The position numbers and the translations under genes are program-made. The notes beneath the pieces were generated by a model. The model saw only the letters and a program-made list of their open reading frames with translations. It searched no databases and was not told the DNA's origin. From an uncultured Clostridium sp. (GTDB taxonomy: Bacteria > Bacillota > Clostridia > Lachnospirales > Lachnospiraceae), in assembly GCA_946553025.1 (NCBI GenBank), contig CAMNRM010000026.1, positions 1-63,474 on the forward strand: 63,474 nt of DNA, read 5' to 3'. Below are positions 1 to 8,825 of the stretch, piece after piece; position 1 is the first letter of the stretch; each line of letters opens with the position of its first letter.

Positions 1-382
1 CTTTATAGGTAATGACTACTTTTTCCACTCTGCCGTCCAATACTTCATCCAGAAGCCTGAAAAAATCCTTCCTTTTTTCAAAGCTAAGTCCACTGGCTAT
101 ATCGGAATAAATCCCAGATATTCTGTACCCATTGGAAAAACAAAATTGTTTGAGCAGAGCAATCTGATTTTCCAGGTCAGCTTTTTGCTTTGACGTTGAT
201 ACCCTGGCGTATAAATAGGTTTTTCTTTCCACTCCCTTGTTGAATATCTTAAATATATCTTCTTCGTTATAATCATACCTTTTATTTGGGAGTTCGATTA
301 CCCGGATTATCCCCGTTTTTACATATTTCGTAAGGGTTGCACGGGAAATCCCCAATAATTGCAAAACTTCTTTTGACCGCAT
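1..382 (-). CDS. IS607-family serine recombinase, 3' part outside the window
   Basis: This is the transposase of an IS607-type element, a serine recombinase that cuts and rejoins DNA through a phosphoserine link. The visible 127 residues begin with a MerR-like helix-turn-helix (MRSKEVLQLLGISRATL) that recognises DNA. The catalytic N-terminus of the resolvase domain follows, with the motif YARVSTSKQ carrying the nucleophilic Ser, and then conserved SGLSFEKR and FFRLLDEV segments. Family members are about 190-215 residues, so roughly the last third is off the window. The start is the ATG at 380-382, preceded by GAGAGGTG at about 10 bases. A consensus promoter (408-436) lies just upstream, so the gene looks intact and expressible as far as it can be seen. 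Confidence 0.85.
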   Translation of the reverse strand, partial: MRSKEVLQLLGISRATLTKYVKTGIIRVIELPNKRYDYNEEDIFKIFNKGVERKTYLYARVSTSKQKADLENQIALLKQFCFSNGYRISGIYSDIASGLSFEKRKDFFRLLDEVLDGRVEKVVITYK

Positions 383-407
383 GATAATCACCTCTCTTCT
401 TGACATG

Positions 408-436
408 ATTATAATACAATTCAATGAATATTGCAA
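408..436 (-). promoter_or_regulatory. Sigma-A promoter for the recombinase
   Basis: On the minus strand there is a -35 box TTGCAA (431-436) and a perfect -10 box TATAAT (408-413), separated by exactly 17 bases. Transcription would start about 15 bases before the ribosome site of the recombinase gene. Confidence 0.6.
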
Positions 437-489
437 TTATTTATGTTAAAATATTTAATATAGTATTATGTTTTAATTAAATTTATGAA

Positions 490-1422
490 CTATACCATCC
501 TTTCCCCGGTGCCGCAAGCTTCCTTCCTGTACTGTTTGGGCGTCATCCCGTATTTTCGCTTAAATAACCGGTTAAAATAAGAGGTCTGGTCAAAGCCGGT
601 GTTCTGCGCGATTTCCGATATCCCCGCCTCCCCGTGCGCAAGCTGGTGGGAAGCCATAATCAGGCGGTAATCATTCAGGTATTCGACAAAGGAGGTTCCC
701 ATGTGCTGGCGGAAAAACCGCATAAAATGCGAAGGGCTGTAGCCGCAGAGTCCCGCCATCTCCTGAATGGTTAAATTTTCCCCGTAGCGGACTTCGATTT
801 CCTTTAACACCTGCTTAATCTTTTTATTTTGCTTCATTTCCAGAGCATTTCCCTTTTCTCCGAAGAGAGCATCTTCTCCTCCTTCCCGGCTCTGCTGCAT
901 ATTTCCCAATATTAAAAACAAAAGCTGAAAAAAAATCCCCTTAATCGCCAGCGGATAACCGTAAGGGCGGCTGTCCGAAAGATCATCTAAAAAGTCAATA
1001 CTCTTTTTCAGTTTTTCATATTCGCCGCTTCCCTTTTTCCACACAAAGGACTGCGCCCCGTCCTCCGAAAGCAGGGGCATTAAAAACTCCAAAGAACAGT
1101 TATCCGGCAGTGCAGGCATAAGCATATCCAGCCGGAAAATAATATTTTCATATTCCATGGAAAAACCCGGTTTCTGCCTTATACTGTGGAGTTTTCCGGG
1201 AAATACTATCACCAGATCTCCTTCATCGACGGCGCAGGAACACTGTTCCAAGCTGACCATCCCGCTTCCCTTTTTTATGGAAATCAGTTCCATCTCCTGA
1301 TGCCAGTGCAGAGGAACCAGACGAAAATCTTTGGGGATGCTGCAAAGGTAGATATTGTATGGGAATCGCGTATCCGCATGAATCTTTTCTTCACGGCGGT
1401 TTTCATATTGAAGGATATTCAT
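490..1422 (-). CDS. AraC-family transcriptional regulator with N-terminal cupin domain
   Basis: Transcription regulator of about 310 residues. The N-terminal third is a cupin sensor (VPLHWHQEMELI, then a GDLVIVFPGKLHSI strand), the usual small-molecule, often sugar, pocket of this family. The last ~100 residues hold two AraC helix-turn-helices, marked by IQEMAGLCGYSPSHFMRFF and ISEIAQNTGFDQTSYFNRLFK and ending TPKQYRKE. I chose the ATG at 1422 because AAGGAAAGG lies 5-13 bases before it; an in-frame GTG-type extension upstream has no ribosome site. The gene is divergent from glgP with a shared ~190-bp promoter region, so control of glycogen phosphorylase or of its own gene is likely but inferred. 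The ligand is unknown. Confidence 0.85.
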   Translation of the reverse strand: MNILQYENRREEKIHADTRFPYNIYLCSIPKDFRLVPLHWHQEMELISIKKGSGMVSLEQCSCAVDEGDLVIVFPGKLHSIRQKPGFSMEYENIIFRLDMLMPALPDNCSLEFLMPLLSEDGAQSFVWKKGSGEYEKLKKSIDFLDDLSDSRPYGYPLAIKGIFFQLLFLILGNMQQSREGGEDALFGEKGNALEMKQNKKIKQVLKEIEVRYGENLTIQEMAGLCGYSPSHFMRFFRQHMGTSFVEYLNDYRLIMASHQLAHGEAGISEIAQNTGFDQTSYFNRLFKRKYGMTPKQYRKEACGTGERMV

Positions 1423-1446
1423 AAGCTTTTCCTTTCCTTGCCGCAG

Positions 1447-1472
1447 GTTACTGTTCACACATTCACAGTAAC
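1447..1472. repeat. 26-bp dispersed dyad element, copy 1
   Basis: Arms GTTACTGT and ACAGTAAC form a perfect 8-bp inverted repeat around a 10-base centre. Close relatives of the whole 26 bp occur at 44015, 49146 and 50614. Here it lies in the leader of the AraC gene, between that gene and glgP, so it could also serve as an operator. Confidence 0.6.
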
Positions 1473-1499
1473 TGCCGTATTCCTCTGTATCATGATTGT

Positions 1500-1529
1500 A
1501 TTGTACTATTATCGGTCAGGATTTTGCAA
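1500..1529 (-). promoter_or_regulatory. Possible promoter of the AraC gene
   Basis: On the minus strand TTGCAA (1524-1529) and TACAAT (1500-1505) are separated by 18 bases. On the plus strand a TATAAT -10 box for glgP lies at 1551-1556 without a good -35 box, which would fit an activator-dependent promoter. Confidence 0.4.
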
Positions 1530-1610
1530 GTTTTTCTTTTTCTTTTTTTGTATAATGTTTGTATCGTGTTACTATCCAAACATAAACCAGATTAAGGAGG
1601 TATGGATTTC

Positions 1611-3896
1611 ATGACAACAGCACAGCAGACAATGGATAAACAAACCTTAGAAAATACGCTTCGCACCTTATGTAAAAAAGAAATTTCGCAATGCACTGCC
1701 GAGGAACTTTACGGCGGACTTCTCTGCTTAACCCAGGACATGGCGGCCAAACGGGTCAGCACGGAGGGAAAGAAAAAACTTTATTATATTTCCGCCGAAT
1801 TCTTAATCGGCAAACTCCTTTCCAATAACCTGATTAACCTTGGTATTTTTGACCAGGTAAAGGAACTTCTTGCCCAAAACGGAAAATCATTAAGTGAAAT
1901 CGAAGAGATTGAACCGGAACCTTCCCTGGGCAACGGCGGTCTGGGGCGGCTGGCTGCCTGCTTTTTGGATTCCATCGCTACCCTTGGCTTAAACGGCGAC
2001 GGCATCGGATTAAATTATCATTTTGGACTTTTTAAGCAGGTATTTTCCAATAATCTTCAGCAGGAAACACCGAATCCATGGATGGAAAATCCTTCCTGGC
2101 TGACAAAGACCGAGGTAAGCTATCCGATTTCTTTTAAGAACTTTACCTTAACTTCCCGGCTCTACGATATCCAGGTCACCGGCTACAATAACCGCACCAA
2201 TAAGCTGCATCTCTTCGATGTGGAAAGCATTGACGAAAGCCTGGTTTCGGGAGATTCCATCACCTTTGACAAGGAAAATGTTCCAAAGAACCTGACCCTC
2301 TTCCTCTATCCGGACGACAGCGACGAGGCCGGACACCTGCTTCGGATTTACCAGCAGTACTTTATGGTCAGCAATGCTGCCCGCCTGATTTTAGATGAAT
2401 GTACGGCAAAGGGATGCAATCTCTACGATCTTTTCGACTATGCCGCCATCCAGATTAATGACACGCACCCGACCATGGTCATCCCGGAGCTGATCCGCCT
2501 GCTTATGGAAAGGGGCATGGATATGGACAGCGCCATCGATGTCGTATCAAAGACCTGTGCCTACACCAACCACACGATCTTAGCCGAGGCGCTGGAAAAA
2601 TGGCCGATTTCCTACCTAAAGCAGTGTGTTCCGCAGCTCGTCCCGATTATTGAAATCTTAGACGACCGGATTCGCCGCCGTTTTGAAAACGAAGAGGTTG
2701 CCATTATCGACCGCGGGGACAGGGTGCACATGGCACACATCGATATCCACTACGGATTTGCGGTAAACGGCGTTGCTGCCCTGCACACCGATATTTTAAA
2801 GAACAATGAATTAAATGCCTTTTACCGGCTTTACCCGGAGAAATTCTCCAATAAAACCAACGGCATTACCTTCCGCCGCTGGCTTCTGCACTGCAACCCG
2901 AAGCTGACCGCCCTGATCACCGAACTGATTGGCGACGGCTACCGGCAGGATGCAGCCCAGCTGGAAAAATTATGGGAATTCCAGGATGATGAAAAGGTTT
3001 TAAACCGGTTAATGGCGATTAAAAAAGAAAATAAACAGGCGCTTACCGACTATGTACAGGAAAAGCAGGGCCTGGTTCTGGACGCCGATTCCGTATTTGA
3101 TATTCAGGTTAAGCGTCTTCACGAGTACAAACGCCAGCAGTTAAACGCCCTGTACCTGATTCACGAATATCTGGAAATCAAGCGCGGAAAACGCCCGGCT
3201 GCCCCGGTTACGGCAATCTTCGGTGCCAAGGCTGCACCGGCCTACACCATTGCCAAAGATATCATCCACTTAATCCTCTGCCTGCAGGAGCTGACGGAAA
3301 ATGACCCTGAGGTAAGCCCATGGCTGCGGGTTGTGATGGTTGAAAACTATAATGTTACGCTGGCAGAAAAACTCATCCCGGCCTGCGATATCTCCGAACA
3401 GATTTCCTTAGCTTCCAAGGAAGCAAGCGGCACGGGAAATATGAAGTTTATGTTAAACGGAGCCGTTACTTTGGGAACCGACGACGGGGCGAATGTGGAG
3501 ATCCATGAACTGGTCGGCGACGAAAATATTTACATCTTCGGCGATTCCAGCGAAGAAGTAATTAAACGCTACCACGATGCAAGCTACTGTTCCAAGGATT
3601 ATTATGAAAAAGACGAAGAATTAAAAGAAGCCGTAGACTTTATTATCAGCGAAACTATGCTGGAGATTGGCTCCGAAGAACATCTGATGCGGCTGTATAA
3701 GGAACTGTTAAATAAAGACTGGTTTATGACCTTCCCGGATTTTAAGGACTATGTAAAGACCAAAAATCAGGCACTGGCCGACCACCAGGACAAAAAAGCC
3801 TGGGCAAAGAAAATGCTGAAAAACATCAGCCAGGCAGGTTACTTCTCTTCGGATCGGACGATTGAGGAATATAACCGGGATATCTGGAAACTGTAA
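1611..3896 (+). CDS. glgP: Glycogen phosphorylase
   Basis: Cytoplasmic PLP enzyme that releases glucose-1-phosphate from glycogen by phosphorolysis. The ~761-residue protein has the family's fingerprints: [19 protein letters not shown] near the N-terminus, [53 protein letters not shown], and the PLP-binding region [15 protein letters not shown] near residue 600. The length fits the compact bacterial type. The ATG at 1611 is chosen because AAGGAGG ends ten bases before it; the in-frame ATG at 1602 is one base from that site. A terminator follows at once. Together with glgB on the convergent operon it forms a glycogen turnover locus, and the divergent AraC protein may regulate it. Confidence 0.96.
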   Translation: MTTAQQTMDKQTLENTLRTLCKKEISQCTAEELYGGLLCLTQDMAAKRVSTEGKKKLYYISAEFLIGKLLSNNLINLGIFDQVKELLAQNGKSLSEIEEIEPEPSLGNGGLGRLAACFLDSIATLGLNGDGIGLNYHFGLFKQVFSNNLQQETPNPWMENPSWLTKTEVSYPISFKNFTLTSRLYDIQVTGYNNRTNKLHLFDVESIDESLVSGDSITFDKENVPKNLTLFLYPDDSDEAGHLLRIYQQYFMVSNAARLILDECTAKGCNLYDLFDYAAIQINDTHPTMVIPELIRLLMERGMDMDSAIDVVSKTCAYTNHTILAEALEKWPISYLKQCVPQLVPIIEILDDRIRRRFENEEVAIIDRGDRVHMAHIDIHYGFAVNGVAALHTDILKNNELNAFYRLYPEKFSNKTNGITFRRWLLHCNPKLTALITELIGDGYRQDAAQLEKLWEFQDDEKVLNRLMAIKKENKQALTDYVQEKQGLVLDADSVFDIQVKRLHEYKRQQLNALYLIHEYLEIKRGKRPAAPVTAIFGAKAAPAYTIAKDIIHLILCLQELTENDPEVSPWLRVVMVENYNVTLAEKLIPACDISEQISLASKEASGTGNMKFMLNGAVTLGTDDGANVEIHELVGDENIYIFGDSSEEVIKRYHDASYCSKDYYEKDEELKEAVDFIISETMLEIGSEEHLMRLYKELLNKDWFMTFPDFKDYVKTKNQALADHQDKKAWAKKMLKNISQAGYFSSDRTIEEYNRDIWKL

Positions 3897-3928
3897 GCAT
3901 CAAAAGAATAAAGCCAAAAAACAAATAA

Positions 3929-3960
3929 AAGGGGCTGAAAAGCCCCTTATCTTATTTTTT
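3929..3960. terminator. Bidirectional terminator between glgP and the MscS gene
   Basis: AAGGGGCT and AGCCCCTT form an 8-bp GC-rich stem with a GAAA loop, with A-rich sequence on one side and T-rich sequence on the other. It serves the convergent genes on both strands and overlaps the stop of the minus-strand gene. Confidence 0.75.
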
Positions 3961-4809
3961 TATACGAACATCCATCTGCTGCACGGGAATAACGATCCCT
4001 TCCCGGTCAAATGCAAGCTTTATCTGTTCTAAAAGTGCAAATTTCGTCGTCCAGTAATCCCCTGTCCTTGTCCAGACACGGGCGCTTAAGCTTATCGCAT
4101 TATCTCCCAGTTCCGTCACAAAAACCTCTGGCATCCGGCCTTCCTCGTGGAATACAGCCGGATGAACATCGATAATGTCAAAAACAATGTTCTTCGCCTT
4201 TAATAAATCGCAGTCATAGCCGATGTTTACCGAAATATCCAGCCTGCGCTGATCTTCTGCCGTGACATTGGTTATGGATGAATTTGCCAGACCTCCGTTG
4301 GGGATAACCGCCATCTTATTATCAAAGGTCAAAAGATGGGTGTAGATTAAACCAATATCCTGCACCGTCCCTTCCAGCGTCGGCGTGACAATGTAATCGC
4401 CCACCTTAAAGGGTTTGCAGACCAGAATAACAATCCCCCCGGCAAAGTTAGAAAGGCTTTCCTGAAGCGAGAGGGCCACGGCTACCCCGGCCGATCCGAT
4501 AACGGCGACAATGGAAGCCGCATTAAAGCCCAGCTTCTCCGCGATAATCAGAGCCAGAAACGTATAAAGACACACCGTAACCAGGGAGATTAAAAACTTA
4601 TGAAGCCCCAGTTCCATCTCCATCCGTTCAAAACTCTTCGAGAGCATGGCTTTCAGCCAGCGGATCAGGCGCAGACCGATAACCAGAAGCAAAAAAATAT
4701 AGAGAAGCTGGCCCCCAAATTTCAGCAGCCCCGGAATCCGGGACTGCATCATCTCACTGATATTCATGGATGGGAGAACCGCCGCAGACGGACGATATAC
4801 CGCCATCAT
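3952..4809 (-). CDS. Small-conductance mechanosensitive channel (MscS family)
   Basis: Membrane channel that opens under tension to release solutes on osmotic downshock. The protein of about 285 residues has an N-terminal hydrophobic segment (residues 30-50), a second (75-100), and the pore-lining helix of the family, rich in Gly and Ala (AVIGSAGVAVALSLQESLSNFAGG), followed by KPFKVGDYI and the beta domain. VIPNGGLANSSITN is the conserved segment before the alpha/beta C-terminal cage. Its ATG overlaps the TGA of glgB by four bases (ATGA), so it is probably translationally coupled to the branching enzyme. A link between glycogen and turgor relief is only suggested by this coupling. Confidence 0.9.
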   Translation of the reverse strand: MMAVYRPSAAVLPSMNISEMMQSRIPGLLKFGGQLLYIFLLLVIGLRLIRWLKAMLSKSFERMEMELGLHKFLISLVTVCLYTFLALIIAEKLGFNAASIVAVIGSAGVAVALSLQESLSNFAGGIVILVCKPFKVGDYIVTPTLEGTVQDIGLIYTHLLTFDNKMAVIPNGGLANSSITNVTAEDQRRLDISVNIGYDCDLLKAKNIVFDIIDVHPAVFHEEGRMPEVFVTELGDNAISLSARVWTRTGDYWTTKFALLEQIKLAFDREGIVIPVQQMDVRIKK

Positions 4810-7367
4810 TTCTTAGCCGCCGACGTTTTTGCCCCTGCAGCCTTCTTCGCCGGTGCGGCCTTCTTCTCCTCTTTTCCTGAAACTTCTGTCTTTGCTGTAC
4901 TTTCTGCTTTGGCTGCACCTGCTGCTTTCGCTGTGCTTCCCGCTGCTGCCTTTGCTGTGCTTCCTGCCTTGGCCGCTGCTGTCTTTGCTGTGCTTCCTGC
5001 CTTTACTGTACTCCCTGCCTTGGCGTCTTTCTTCACTACTTTTGCCTTCGCCGATGATTTTTTCACGGTCTTTGCTTCTGCCAGTTTTTCCGCCGCCTTT
5101 TTCACTGCCGGTTTCTTTTCCTCTAACGGTGTACAGCTAAAGATGGTTACGCTCATCGCCGGAATATGGATTTCTATCGAATAATCCCTTCCGTCCCACT
5201 CCATGGCCTTTGCCGTTTTTGCCCGGGCATTGGCCGAGCCTGCACCACCGAAGCGCTCTTCTTCACTACTGAAAATCTCTTTATATTTCCCGTAGAACGG
5301 CACGCCTACGCGGAAAGCTTCGTGCTCAATATTGTCAAAATTGCAGACAAAGAGCAGGGTTTCTTCCGGTTTTTTGGTCTTGCGCACGAACATGGCAAGG
5401 CTTTCTTCGTGGTAGGTACAGTTGATCCACTGGAAGCCCTCCGGATAATAATCCTCCTGATACATCGCCGGATGTTCACGGTAGAAGGTATTTAACACCT
5501 TGACATAATCCTGAAGCTGTTTGTGTAATGGGAACTGCAGTAAATCCCAGTCCAAATCGTCATTTTCATTCCACTCATGCACCTGGCCGAATTCCTGGCC
5601 CATGAACAGAAGCTTCTTGCCGGGATGGCCCATGTAAAAGCCATAGGCGGCACGCAGGTTCTGTGCCTTTTTCTCTAAGGAATCCCCGGGCATCTTGCCA
5701 ATCATCGAAGCCTTTCCGTGCACCACCTCGTCATGGGAGAATACCAGGATAAAGTCTTCGCTGTAGGCATAGAGCATACTGAAGGTTAAGGAACCGTAAT
5801 TATTCTTGCGGAAATACGGGTCGCACTTCATGTAATTTAAGAAGTCATTCATCCAGCCCATGTTCCACTTATAGTCAAAGCCCAGGCCGCCGTCCTTGGC
5901 TGCCCCGGTGATCTGCGGCCAGGCCGTGGATTCCTCGGCAATCAGAAGCGCTCCGTTTTTGCGCCCTTTAAATACGGTGTTTAAATGCTTTAAGAACTCT
6001 ACGGCTTCCAGGTTTTCGTTCCCGCCGTACATATTCGCCACCCATTCGCCGTCGTTCTTTCCGTAGTCCAGATACAGCATTGAAGCCACGGCGTCCATGC
6101 GGATTCCGTCGGCGTGGAATACCTCTGCCCAGAAGATCGCATTGGCAATCAGGAAGTTGCTCACCTGCGGGCGTCCGTAGTTGTAAATCAGCGTGCCCCA
6201 GTGCGGATGTGCACCCTGCCGCGGATCGGCGTGCTCATAGACACAGGTTCCGTCAAAACAGGCCAGGCCGTGGGCATCCCTTGGGAAATGTGCGGGCACC
6301 CAGTCTAAGATAACACCGATTCCCTGGCTGTGCATATAGTCCATAAAATACATAAAATCATCCGGTGTTCCGTAGCGGCTGGTCGGCGCATAATAGCCCG
6401 TAACCTGATAACCCCAGGAGGCATCCAGGGGATGTTCCATCACCGGGAGAAGTTCGATATGGGTGTAGCCCATCTCCTTCACATAATCCGCCAGCTTCAC
6501 GGCAATCTCACGGTAATTGTAAAACTCGGAACCGGTAACCTCCGTTCCGTCCTCGTCCACCAGGATATTCTTCCGAATCCAGGAGCCAAGATGCACCTCA
6601 TAGATGGATAATGGCTTATCCTTTGTATCCTGCGCGGCCCGATCCTTCATCCACTGCTGATCCGTCCAGGAATACTGGCTTAAATCCCATACCACGGAAG
6701 CATTATTCGGGCGCAGTTCACAGTAATTGCCGTAAGGATCGGCCTTTAACATCGGTTCGCCTTTGCGGTTTTTTATCTCATACTTATAAATGCAGCCTTC
6801 CTTAAGCCCCGGAATAAACAGTTCAAAAATCCCGGAATCGTCCAGCCTGCGCATCTGATGACGACGCCCGTCCCACAGGTTAAAATCGCCGACAACACTT
6901 ACCCGCATGGCACAGGGTGCCCACACGGCAAAGTATACACCGCTTGTCCCCTGCATCGTCATAATGTGCGCACCCATCTTCTCATAGATCATGTAGTGGA
7001 TACCCGCATCAAATTTCTTGATATCGTTCTCGGTTATCGCCGGTGCAAATGCATAGGGATCGGCAAACTCCTCGGTGGTGTCATTATCATAGACCACTTC
7101 ATAGGTGTACTTGGGAACCGTCTTTCCGGGAATAAGCGCCACAAAAACTCCCTGGTAACTGCCGTCCGGATCTGCCTCTTCCATCGCATAATGCTTTCCG
7201 TTCGACAGCTTTATACTCACCTGCTTTGCTGTGGGAATCAATGCCTGGATAAGTATTCCTTCCTCTGTCACATGAGGGCCTAAAAGCCCATGGGGATTGG
7301 CTGATTCTGAATAAACCAGTTCCTCAATCCCCGCCCAATCCAATAAATCGTATACTGTTTTTTCCAT
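4806..7367 (-). CDS. glgB: 1,4-alpha-glucan branching enzyme with an Ala/Lys-rich C-terminal tail
   Basis: Makes alpha-1,6 branches in glycogen (GH13). Domains in order: an N-terminal CBM48-type region, a second CBM48 region (FAVWAPCAMRVSVVGDFN), the TIM barrel with the catalytic Asp in DGIRMDAVASMLYLDYG, the general acid Glu in LLIAEESTAWP and the third carboxylate in FSHDEVVHGK, then the C-terminal beta domain. The enzyme proper ends near residue 748. About 105 further residues consist almost only of Ala, Lys, Ser, Thr, Gly and Glu with AGSTAK-type repeats, like a histone H1 or nucleoid-protein tail. This is not usual for GlgB, which is typically 630-750 residues. The ATG has AAGGGGG eight bases upstream and a good promoter. 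The MscS gene overlaps its stop. Confidence 0.95.
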   Translation of the reverse strand: MEKTVYDLLDWAGIEELVYSESANPHGLLGPHVTEEGILIQALIPTAKQVSIKLSNGKHYAMEEADPDGSYQGVFVALIPGKTVPKYTYEVVYDNDTTEEFADPYAFAPAITENDIKKFDAGIHYMIYEKMGAHIMTMQGTSGVYFAVWAPCAMRVSVVGDFNLWDGRRHQMRRLDDSGIFELFIPGLKEGCIYKYEIKNRKGEPMLKADPYGNYCELRPNNASVVWDLSQYSWTDQQWMKDRAAQDTKDKPLSIYEVHLGSWIRKNILVDEDGTEVTGSEFYNYREIAVKLADYVKEMGYTHIELLPVMEHPLDASWGYQVTGYYAPTSRYGTPDDFMYFMDYMHSQGIGVILDWVPAHFPRDAHGLACFDGTCVYEHADPRQGAHPHWGTLIYNYGRPQVSNFLIANAIFWAEVFHADGIRMDAVASMLYLDYGKNDGEWVANMYGGNENLEAVEFLKHLNTVFKGRKNGALLIAEESTAWPQITGAAKDGGLGFDYKWNMGWMNDFLNYMKCDPYFRKNNYGSLTFSMLYAYSEDFILVFSHDEVVHGKASMIGKMPGDSLEKKAQNLRAAYGFYMGHPGKKLLFMGQEFGQVHEWNENDDLDWDLLQFPLHKQLQDYVKVLNTFYREHPAMYQEDYYPEGFQWINCTYHEESLAMFVRKTKKPEETLLFVCNFDNIEHEAFRVGVPFYGKYKEIFSSEEERFGGAGSANARAKTAKAMEWDGRDYSIEIHIPAMSVTIFSCTPLEEKKPAVKKAAEKLAEAKTVKKSSAKAKVVKKDAKAGSTVKAGSTAKTAAAKAGSTAKAAAGSTAKAAGAAKAESTAKTEVSGKEEKKAAPAKKAAGAKTSAAKK
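4887..5021 (-). repeat. Imperfect repeats encoding AGSTAK units in the glgB tail
   Basis: The coding sequence for GlgB residues about 783-827 is a run of imperfect repeats giving AGSTVK, AGSTAK, AGSTAK, AAGSTAK and AESTAK. The frame remains open, so the repeat is translated. Confidence 0.8.
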
Positions 7368-7417
7368 TATAGTGCCCCCTTACTCCCTTTTTTGGTTAAA
7401 TCCTTTGTATAAGGTAT

Positions 7418-7446
7418 ATTTTACCATTTTTAACGTTGAATAGCAA
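7418..7446 (-). promoter_or_regulatory. Promoter of the glgB operon
   Basis: On the minus strand TTGCTA (7441-7446) and TAAAAT (7418-7423) are 17 bases apart, about 50 bases before the glgB start. This gives glgB a start of its own, separate from the DUF3810 gene upstream. Confidence 0.55.
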
Positions 7447-7484
7447 TGTTTTCTTTCGCTCTTTCTTCGCTCTTTCTTTATTCG

Positions 7485-8600
7485 TTACGGTTCACGTTCC
7501 TTCTCACACCGGCGATAATAAGCCAGCAGCAGATCCACCATCCGTCCATAGCTTTTTACCCCGTCGCTCTGGCTGTTTGCCTTTAAGTACGTATCGTTGA
7601 CCCTGGTGGAAACCTCGGCAACAGGGCCTTCATATTGTTTCCAGAATTGATTGTTTGTATGTAAATCCGTCAATGCACAGTCCGGAAGAAATAAATAAAC
7701 CTCTGCGGCGGCATCCGGATTCTGGCGGTAAAGCGCATTAACCGCATAGATAAAGCCGGAGAGATAACCGCTGTAGCGGGAGAATGCCGCATCCGAGCCG
7801 ACGCAGGCCAGATAACCGATAAAATTTGCCTCATCCTCCCGCATAAACCCTCTTAGATGGGAGAGTTCGTGGCAGGCAGTGTGCGAAATATTATAATCCG
7901 TCATATCCCCGTTATAGTTTGCTTCAATGGTAAACGGCGAATAAATACCGGAAAGCGACTGGTAAGAAAGAATTTCCGACACAAGAAGAGGCTTTGGCCG
8001 TGGATAAAAACCGGAAAGCTGCGGATAATTCTGCCCCAGCTTTTTCATATCTTCCCTGGCCTGGCGGGAGAAAACACTCCTTTTTATCGCTTTGCCTGCC
8101 TGTCTGCTTTCGCCTGCCCCGGGTGCTGTTTTTGATTCTTCTTTCTTTTCAGCCTCTTTATCCATGGCTGCTTCCTTCACTTTTTCGGCGAGAAAGATAC
8201 ATAATTCTTTTAATTCATCCTCCGAAGAAGGGCGGATTTCCAGATTCAAAAAATGGGAAAAGGGAAGGCGGTAATAATTGATTCCGCAATTCATGGTATA
8301 GGAAAATGCCAGAAAACCAAGAAAAAAAACCAGGGACGAAAGCAGGTGAAACGGCTTTTTTCGATGCGTTATTCCATACCCAAGACCAAGGATAAGAAAA
8401 AGATAGAGTAAAATTTCCACGACAGAAAAAGGGACAAGATTCGATAATCCTCCAATCACACAGACAAGCACCGGATAAATCGTGCTTCCATACCACTCGC
8501 CAAAGCCGTGAACATACCTTGCCGCCAGTTGAAAAAAGAACGCCAGAATAAGAAGAAGAATTCCTGCTGCAAATTTTTTCTTTTGTTGTCTGTTTTCCAT
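7485..8600 (-). CDS. DUF3810 membrane protein with a zinc-protease-like HELSH motif
   Basis: About 371 residues. Three hydrophobic helices occupy residues 10-30, 40-75 and 88-105. A Lys/Glu-rich linker (145-190) follows, then a soluble domain with CHELSHLRGFMREDEANF at residues 243-260. HELSH at 244-248 with the downstream Glu in DEANF looks like an HExxH zinc site, so a membrane-anchored metalloprotease is plausible, as for other DUF3810 proteins, though no substrate is known. The start ATG follows AAGGGGG. The gene is divergent from the signal peptidase gene. It precedes glgB, but glgB has its own promoter. Confidence 0.8.
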   Translation of the reverse strand: MENRQQKKKFAAGILLLILAFFFQLAARYVHGFGEWYGSTIYPVLVCVIGGLSNLVPFSVVEILLYLFLILGLGYGITHRKKPFHLLSSLVFFLGFLAFSYTMNCGINYYRLPFSHFLNLEIRPSSEDELKELCIFLAEKVKEAAMDKEAEKKEESKTAPGAGESRQAGKAIKRSVFSRQAREDMKKLGQNYPQLSGFYPRPKPLLVSEILSYQSLSGIYSPFTIEANYNGDMTDYNISHTACHELSHLRGFMREDEANFIGYLACVGSDAAFSRYSGYLSGFIYAVNALYRQNPDAAAEVYLFLPDCALTDLHTNNQFWKQYEGPVAEVSTRVNDTYLKANSQSDGVKSYGRMVDLLLAYYRRCEKEREP

Positions 8601-8740
8601 GGAATTCCCCCTTTTTCCGCAATCTTACTTTCTCTCTTCAGTTTACCTTTTTTTTCATCTTTTTTCCATCCTTTTTTTTCAAAAACTGCTGGTTATTCTT
8701 TCCAATTTTGATAAAAATTCTTAAATTTATGAAAAAAGCC

Positions 8741-8769
8741 TTGCAGAATCAGAAGATCTCCAATATACT
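8741..8769 (+). promoter_or_regulatory. Promoter of the signal peptidase gene
   Basis: TTGCAG (8741-8746) and TATACT (8764-8769) are 17 bases apart. The predicted transcript start near 8776 leaves no room for a ribosome site before the ATG at 8784, which supports the start at 8826. Confidence 0.6.
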
Positions 8770-8825
8770 TTTATGTAGCCCGGATGCATTGCATCCAAAA
8801 AAAGCGAAAATCGAGGATTGATAAG

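Larger units (their letters stand above)
1..436 (-). mobile_element. Partial IS607-family element (edge of window)
   Basis: The recombinase gene and its promoter at the window start are the leading part of an IS607-type insertion sequence. In this family tnpA (a serine recombinase) is usually followed by tnpB, which here would lie beyond base 1. I cannot see terminal repeats, and IS607 elements normally lack them, so the boundary given is only the upstream edge of the promoter. Confidence 0.5.

Noticed and set aside
1602-1610. Upstream ATG of glgP
   Set aside because: It lies one base after the AAGGAGG site and cannot be used efficiently; the ATG at 1611 has proper spacing.
4600-5184. Long open frame on the plus strand opposite the glgB tail
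   Set aside because: Its Ala/Phe/Leu composition is the mirror of the Ala/Lys repeat on the coding strand, there is no ribosome site, and GlgB is certain.
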